This document shows positions 12,701-21,700 of a DNA stretch of 64,000 nt, piece after piece (the first letter of the stretch is position 1; the number at the start of each line of letters is the position of its first letter). Location of the stretch: contig NW_026262690.1 in NCBI RefSeq assembly GCF_021869535.1, forward strand, positions 62,504,995-62,568,994, given 5' to 3'. The position numbers were made by a program, and so were the translations under genes. The notes beneath the pieces were generated by a model. It saw only the letters and a program-made list of their open reading frames with translations, was not told the origin of the DNA and ran no database searches. This DNA comes from Mytilus californianus (Eukaryota > Mollusca > Bivalvia > Mytilida > Mytilidae).

Positions 12701-15700
12701 TTTATAATGTTGAGTTGTACAGTGTTGGTGATTTTCAGATCTCCTGCTTGATGATACTTTGAACATTTTTTTAAAGCTACTGAGCATGGAATTTTTTGTT
12801 AAAGTTAAGTAACAAGAGCATTATACTTTGCATAACATTCAAACAACTTCTTGAAATAGAATCTTTAAATGCTGAATTTGGATTTTGCGTCAGTTTATGC
12901 CTATGGCTATAATGGTTCAATTACGACATGAATACTGAATTTTTTTATAAGCCTACTTATATTAAGTTAATGCTGTATAATTAGATTTTTGTCCCCCGCG
13001 TAATGCTTTGGGGGCGGGGGGACATGGAAATACCGGGCATCCGTCCATCTGTCTGTCCGCCCGTCCGGTCTTGTTAGCACTCTCACAGGTACAATTCTTG
13101 CCAGATTTTTATAAAACTTATACTCTAGGTTAATATCAAAAATATCTCAGACAATATATATAATGGTGGCTGATCGACTTTTTATGTCCCCGCCACAGCA
13201 GAGGGGCATTAAGTTTTACCCTTGTCCGTCTGTACGTACGTCCCAAAGCTGGTTTCTGTTCTCTAACTTTAGTTGGCCTCTACCAAATATTAAGAAACTT
13301 ATACACAATGCTTATTACCACTAAACACAGATTGAGTTTGAAAATGCGTGGCGTCACTTATACTGTTCTTGAATTATGCCCTTTATAAACATAAAAATTG
13401 CTGAATTTTTCGTTTCCGTTCTCTAACTTTAGTTTGCCTCAACCAAATGTATGAAACTTATACACATTACTTATTACCACAAAACTCAGATCAAGTACAA
13501 ATTAGGGTAACCTCACTTTTACCGTTCTTCGGTTATATCCCTTTATAACTTTATTAGAAATGCAAGTGGGGGCATCATCTGTGTCCCATAGACACATTCC
13601 CCATTTATTTTAAGAGTTATGCCCCTTTGGAAATATTAAATTTATGGAAAATAGCCTCGTTAGTGCTAAAAAAAAAAGTGTTTTATTTAGTTATTGCCCT
13701 TGTACCTTGGATAGATAAAATATGTGCAACGTAGGGGACATTGGAACTCTGTTCTTTTTATTTAATGAAAATAATATTCTAGAGCAGAAAATATTGGAAC
13801 AACATTTATAATACACACACTATCATCATTTGTTGATTCATAATAATTATGATAAATGTAGAATTAATTCAGTGATTTCCTTCCTTTATTTCGGGGGCAA
13901 ATTAATATTGGCCCTGTTCCCAATTAGAAAAAAACCTGAAATTTTCCCTTTCAACAAAAAATTGAATGGGGTTCTTTGATATGCTGAATCTAAGTGTGTA
14001 TTAAGATTTTGGATTTTGGACCCTGTTATGAAATTGATCCAAATTGAGGTTCAAAGTGTCCAAAATTAAACTTTGTTTGATTTCATCAAAAATTGAATTC
14101 TTGGGGTTCTTTGATATGCTGAATCTAACCATGTATTCAGATTTTGGATATTGGACCAAAATAGGTAAATGTCCAATTTCAAATTTTTAAGGTCTTACAC
14201 CACATTCATTCTGTGTCAGAAACCTATGCAGTGTCAAACATTTAATCACAATCCAAATTCGGAGCTGTATCAAGCTTGAATGTAGTGTCAATACTTGCCC
14301 CAACTGTTCAGGGATTGACCTCTTCAGTGGTATCAAGCTGCAAGCTACAGAGCATTTTATTACTTATGTTATAAACTGTAATGCCCCATTCATTTGATCT
14401 CATGGCCCATTCATGTTCAAAATGGTACATTAAAATTTACATGAGGGGCCCAGGGCCCAAAGATCACTGCATACAGACTCTTAATGGAAATGATTGAAAA
14501 ATAAAAATAAATAGTTTTTTTTACTTTTAGCCATTTTTGCAATCCAGTGAAATATCATGAAACATTAATCATACAGAACATGCTCAAAGCTCTCTGGAAA
14601 TATCCAAGAACACTTGATTTAGCTTCATTTATTTAAAATTTTTCTGAGGTCATGCCATCAGATTCCCCTAGCATGGGTTATGCCTAGTGAGGCTAGCAGA
14701 GAACAGGGAGGATTTGTAAAAACCTAATGAAAGATTTTGATATTTTTTAAAAAGTTAAGTGTCTACCTCAGTCGATTCAGTTAGTTTATGTAAAAGATTT
14801 GGACTGATTTGGTCATTAAAGACGCTCAAATTCAAGCTTAACTATGAAAAATATATCACTTTTCAGATGTTTTTGTCTAAAATGTAAGTGGCCGCATTTG
14901 TGTTCAGTCTCAACCTTTATATATGTTATGTATTATCATTAAATACAACATATATTTAAATATTAAGATTGAACACAAATGTGGCCACTTCCATTATGAA
15001 CAAACACCGTCTTAAAATTAGCACAAATGCTAAAATTGTGAAGATTTCAGTAATATTGCACAAATTTATGATGCTATTACCTGATGCATTGCATCGTATT
15101 GTCAAAAACAGCCCATATTTATGAAACAGAAGTATTCTTCTTTCCAATAAATAGCTAAAAGTTTACATTTGGTAAAATTGGTAAAAATGCTATATTTTCG
15201 GGCCAAAAAGGGGTCTTACTGGGCCTACTCCTTTAACTAGCCCTGTGGGCAAGTAATAAGGAATTTACTGGTTGTTAGTGTCAAACCTTGGCTATATATT
15301 AACAATCATCAAATTTGAACATGGTAGAAAATTGGAATTCTAATAAATAACCTCATTAAAATATGATGAAAACAATGACGTAATTCTTCCCAATTCACAC
15401 ATTATACAAAACATTTTTCCTAATTGACTAGGGCCCAGCACCATTTGAAAAAAGGTAGGAAAATCACTGTATTTTTGGAATTACAGTCTGTATTTTTTAT
15501 CTTATTTCAGGAGACTCTGGTAGATTGAACTTTATTTGAATAATTGCAGCATTAGTCAGTATTAGACATAGGTACCACTTGAATGATACAGTTTAGTTTA
15601 TTTATATTACAAAATGAAAATAAACTTTACAAATTGTGAAGTTATAAAAACAATTAGTTATATAATTCAACCTTTTGGGTTAGTGTATAACTTTGACCCT

Positions 15701-18700
15701 ATTATCTAGAAGGACGAAGCATAGTCATTTGTAAGTGAGTATATATCTTTTAAATTTGCAGGATCTTAGTTGTCTGAACAGGGATTTATCAAAAGTCATC
15801 TTTATAGACTGGAATGAAAAGTCCTTCTCTCTGCAGCCCCGGAATGCTCTCAAAGTAAACAGGTGGACAGGAGATGATGATGATAGGTCATTGATAGACC
15901 TAGCAAACTTCTTACAAGGTTTGTATACCATCCTTATATGTATAGATTAGTATGTTTTCTAGTTGAAATATCAGTGGGGAAAAAAATCAAGTCAAAGACA
16001 AAAGGACAACATTATGACCTAAGACAAAAGGACAACATTATGACCAAAGACAAAAGGACAACATTATGACCAAAGACAAAAGGACAACATTATGAACAAA
16101 GACAAAAGGACAACATTATGACCAAAGACAAAAGGACAACATTATGACCAAAGACAAAAGGACAACATTATGAACAAAGACAAAAGGACAACATTATGAC
16201 CAAAGACAAAAGGACAACATTATGACCAAAGGCAAAAGGACAACATTATGACCAAAGACAAAAGGACAACATTATGACCAAAGGCAAAAGGACAACATTA
16301 TGACCAAAGACAAAAGGACAACATTATGACCAAAGACAAACAACAGTCCACAAAAGACTACATAGAAAACTAAACTGAAAAATGTGAAAGCCCTTTTGCT
16401 GTTTTACAAATGGCCCTATTGTTTTAAGAGCTGAATTTCCATTTTCAGACTTAATTTCTCCAAAAGCTTATCACCTATTGGATCATAATACATGACAGAA
16501 TTGATCAAAACCACATTTAACTTTCGTCAATTTTTTCAGTGGCAAATTGCAAATGATGATTTCTGGTAAGGCAATATGCATAAAACTGGAAGTAAACTGT
16601 GGAAATGATATTCATTTTCATTGTCGTAGATTACATGTGTTTAACAATTGCTATCAAAAGTAGTTTCTAAAAGAACATACCCACATGACACCATTTATTT
16701 CAGCAATTTTCTTAGAGAACTTAAAGATATTGTTCATACAAATTTCTTGTATATAAAAGTTTTTATAATTCTAAAAAAGCAGTGTAAAAAAGAAGGATAA
16801 ATCTGTAAATAAAGAGCTTAAGGAATACAAATTACAATTTTTTTTTAACCTTTTTTTTTAAAGTTTTGATAATAGGATTCCAGACAGTACAGAGAGAATT
16901 GTATACTTTCCAGCAATTATATTAACCAAATTATTTCAAAATTATATAACAAACAGCAGTCCAAGTTAGATGATTATTAAACTAGAGGCCCTTAAGAGCC
17001 TGTTGACTAGAAATCATGACAAAAAATCAAAAAGATAATAGGCAAAAATGGAAAAAAAATTTTGGTAAATTTGTCATTTAGGGGCAATAACTCATATAAG
17101 AGGTTGTCTGACAGTTTTGATGTAAACAGACAGTAAGTAGATTTCAACATTCGGAACATGTCTGTCCCTGTCAGATTTTCTCTATTTATAGCAGTTTTCA
17201 AGATAATAAACAAGACTTGCATTTTATTCCTTGTTTTTGTCGAGCCTGCGACATCTGTCGCAGAAAGCTCGACATAGGGATAATGATATGGCGGCGGCGT
17301 TAAATAACTATTTAAAAGCTTTATATTTTAGAAGGTGGAAGACTTGGATGCTTCATACTTTGTATACAGATGCCTTATGTTATGAAGTTTCTGTCTGTCG
17401 CCCATTGTCCTTGACCTCATTTTCATGGTTAAGTGACTACTTGAAAAAAAAGTTAAGATATTTTGTAATGTTAATTTCTCTCATATTATGAGTAATAGAA
17501 TAACAGTTACTATATTTAGTATGTGCGTACAATGAAAGGTCCTCATGCCTGTCAGACAGTTTTCAACTGACCTCCACCTTATTTCATGGATCAGTGAACA
17601 AGGTTAAGTTTTTGTTGTCAAATCCATATATCAGATACTATAAGCAATAGGTCTAATATATTTGGTGTATGGAATGATTGTAAGGTGTACATGTCCAACT
17701 GGCAGGTATCATCTGACCATGACCTCATTTTCATGGTTCATTGGTCAATGTTAAATTTTCAAGGCTAAGTTTGTTTCTTAGATACTATAAGCAATAGGTC
17801 AACTATATTTAATGCATAGATTGATTGTTAGGTTCACATGTCTGTCTGGCATGGTTCATCTGACCTTGACCTCATTTTCATGGTGCATTAGTCAAAGTTA
17901 AATTTTCATGGTTAAGTTTGTTTCATACAAAACTATAAGCAATAGGTCAACTATATTTGGTGTATGGAATGATTGTAAGGTGTACATGTATTTCCGGTTT
18001 GGTTTATCTGACCTTGGCCTTATTTTGTTGGATCATGTTAAGTTTATGCGATACTTATAGTAAAGCTTTATATTTAGGACTTTGAACATAAAATCAATGA
18101 TCAGTAAAGCAGGCGAGACATTTCATCATGTGCACTCTTGTTTATTTTTAGCCATGTTTGCCATGCTGATTGGCAGGTGGTGTCATCGAACACATTTTAA
18201 ACTAGATACCTGATGAAGATTGTAACCAACTTTATTTAAATTTGGCCTAGTAGTATCAGACGTGAAGATTTTTGTAAAAGTTGGCGGACACAGATTCCAA
18301 GTGATGAGAAAAGCTCACTTGGTCCTTTGGGCAAGTTGAACTAAAAAGGAAATGTTGGGAATTCATCAATAATAAGAAAGGAAAAGCTGTAAAAAATAAA
18401 ACCTAGAAAGTATTTATCTCAGACCTTTTTACTTCACTTGGCCTAAAGAACCACTTTGAGATTTTATCATTACTTTGCATTCATTCAAATTCATCCTGTT
18501 ATAATTCTTTCAGAATTCTCCTGCTCTCCAATAAGTTATGTAAAACACAAATTGCTGCCAATTTTTTGTCAAAAAAATACACAAATATATTTTCTTAAGA
18601 TTTCTGGTTAATGCCTAAACTTTCTCCAAAAATAGAAAAATTGACAAAAAATTCAATATGAAAATTCTAAGTAAAATACATTGATTGATTGATTGTTGGT

Positions 18701-21700
18701 TGCTTAATGTCCAATGGCAAATATTTCATGCATATTCAGGACGAGAACAAGTTAACAATAAATACAATAGGTAGGTTCTGTAATAGGGGCTTCCAGGATT
18801 AAGGTCGGAGAAATTTAGACTGCCACAGAAAAAGAGGGTATATTGGAAAGGGACAGAAATTTAGCCTTGCAACAGGTCACCTACGGACCCCTCAAAGAGT
18901 TGTTGCAAGGGTTCTTAACGTGCATAGAGCGTGGCACTCTCTATACACGAGGCATCGGATTTAACGTCCCCAATCTGACCGGACGTGGCTGCAAATTTGT
19001 ACATCCCGCACAGCCAAACGGACGCCCCACTTTGACAAGGGTTCTACTGCCGGTCGGAGGAAGACCAATGGTGAACATACTTCTATTCCCCAGTCATCCT
19101 TGGGGGGGAAGTAAAATATAATAGATAAAGGTAATTAAATCAATAATCAACAGCTGTCCCCATGCCTAACTACAAAACTGTTAAACCATCTTCTTTCAAA
19201 TTTTGATATGTTTTTAATGGTGACATTATAAAGGTCAATTTCAATATTGACAATTTTCATTTTTGCCTCTCTGGAGTTATGGTCCTTGATTGATTGAGAA
19301 ATGGCACAAAGCATGATCCAATCCTTTTCAAATTTTGATAGGCTGTTTATTGTTTTTGATCATTTTTATGCCCCCGCCGTAGCGGTGGAGGCATTAAGTT
19401 TTACCCTTGTCCGTCTACGTACGTACGTACGTCCCAAAATTGGTTTCCGTTCTCTAACTTGAGTTTGCCTCAACCAAATGATATGAAACTTATACACAAT
19501 GCTTATTACCACAAAAAACAGATCAAGTTTGAATTTTGGTGGCGTCACCTTAAGTGTTCTAGAGTTATGCCCCTTTATAAATGGAAAAATTGCAAAATTT
19601 TTAGTTTCCATTCTCTAACTTAAGTTTGCCTCAACCAAATATTATGAAACTTATACACAATTCTTATTACCACAAAACACAGATCAAGTTTGAATTTTGG
19701 TGCCATCACTTTAACCGTTCTAGAGTTATGCCCCTTTATAAATGGAAAAATTGCAAAATTTTTATTTTCTTCTAAATATCAAGTAATTTTTTTAAATTGG
19801 AGTTATCTTCCTTTGTCTTTGATTATAGTTGAATCAACTGCAATCAATGCTTTATACAATGCAATGTTTAATTTTGACTTCCAATGATAAAACACAGATC
19901 AAGTTGAATTTGGGTAGTGTCACTTTAACCATTATTGAGTTATGCCCCTTTATAAATCGAAAGATTGCAAAATTTTTAGTTTCCATTCTGTAACTGAAGT
20001 TAGCCCCAACCAAACATTATGAAACCTAAACACAATATTCATTACCACAAAACTAAGATCAAGTACAATTTTTTTGTTTCCATTTTCTAACTTTAGTTTG
20101 CCTCAACCAAATGTTATGAAACTTATACACAATGCTTATTACTACATAATACAGATGGTGGCGACACTTTTACCATTCTTGAGGTTTGTCCCTTTATAAA
20201 CATAAAAATTGCTGAATTTTTGTTTCCGTTCTCTATCTTTAATTTATCTCAACCAAATGTTATAAAACTTATACACAACCGTTCTAGAGTTTTCTCTACT
20301 TAAGTTAGCCTCAACCAAATGTTATGAGACTTACACACAATGCTTATTACCACAAAACTCAGATCAAGTTCAAATTTGGGTAGCGTCACTTTTACCGTTC
20401 TTCAGTTATGTCCCTTTATAACTATATGATATGCAAGCGGGGGCATCATCTGTGTCCACATGTGGACACTATCCACATTTAGTTTTTTGTCATTCAGGAG
20501 TTATTGTCCTTGATTTCTTTAAGAATGACATTTTTAAATGTATGAAAAACCAACTTTGCTGTCATTTTGACAGCCTCTTGCTTCTGTTGAAATTTATGTG
20601 AAAGGAAATCCTTCATTTACAAATGTTTGGTAACATATAATTATTATGCTATACTAGCTTTAATAGACCTAAGGTGTTTATTAAAATCAGGGGTTCTTTT
20701 CACAAAACATCTTACGACAAAAATTAATTGTAAGTTATACTGAAATGTTCATGACTTGTTTCTTGTAAGATTTTTTTGTAAAATGAGTTGCAGTGTCCTA
20801 TTATACTGTGTGTAGCTAATTACAGGTACTATGCACTAATACATATTTGATAAAGTTATCATTGTCAACTGATGATAATGCACTGTTAATATCATGCTGC
20901 CCATGATGTAGCCCTTTTTCCATCAAATGACTTGTATTCACTTCAAAGCCTTATCACAAGACTACTTTACTTTGTAATTGTATAAATTTAATCTTGAAGA
21001 TGAGCATTAAGTGATTCTATTCTTCACTTTATATGATTTAAAGCTTAAGACAAGTATTCATTATGGTTTCTGAAAAGATGATAGGTGTAATTAAAATGTT
21101 CACTGAAATTACTAGTATATTACAGCTTTACCTCAGGAGTTGGTCATTAGGGCTTTTTACATAATTCATTGATTTCAAACATTATTTAATGGTAGGACAT
21201 TACATGAATGAGATAGACAAGGTTGTACAACAATGATTCATAAATTAAAGATAATAGTGGTAATTATTGCCTGCACTTTGAGACATGATCTATTATTTAT
21301 TTAACATTGCTCTTTGATACTTTGAAGGTAATTGAGTATTATTTTATGATGTTGTTTACCTGTATTGTGTACGTCATATCTTATTTAATTTCCGCAGCTT
21401 TTAGAGATGAACAAGATATGCAATTTATTACATAGCACTTGGAGATAAAAGTGAGAGTAGCATTCAGAAAATTGCATAATTATCAACAGAGGATGACATT
21501 AATCTTTCGATGATTTGATTTTATAAATATCTAATTTGTATTATCATTTTAATTCAGTGGCTCTATAGATTTTATGTACAATGCTATTTGTACTGATTTA
21601 TTGCTTCATGCTAGCAAAAAAATGAAGAATGACAATTAATATTAAAAATGTTATTTTTACACTATTACTACCACTCTTACTTTTATTCTTCACTATGCTA

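Noticed and set aside
15997-16340. CRISPR-like regular repeats
   Set aside because: The units are contiguous with no variable spacers, and the genome is eukaryotic.
18843-19121. 92-codon ORF as a host gene
   Set aside because: It lies within a repeat-like block in an intron, and no family is recognised.
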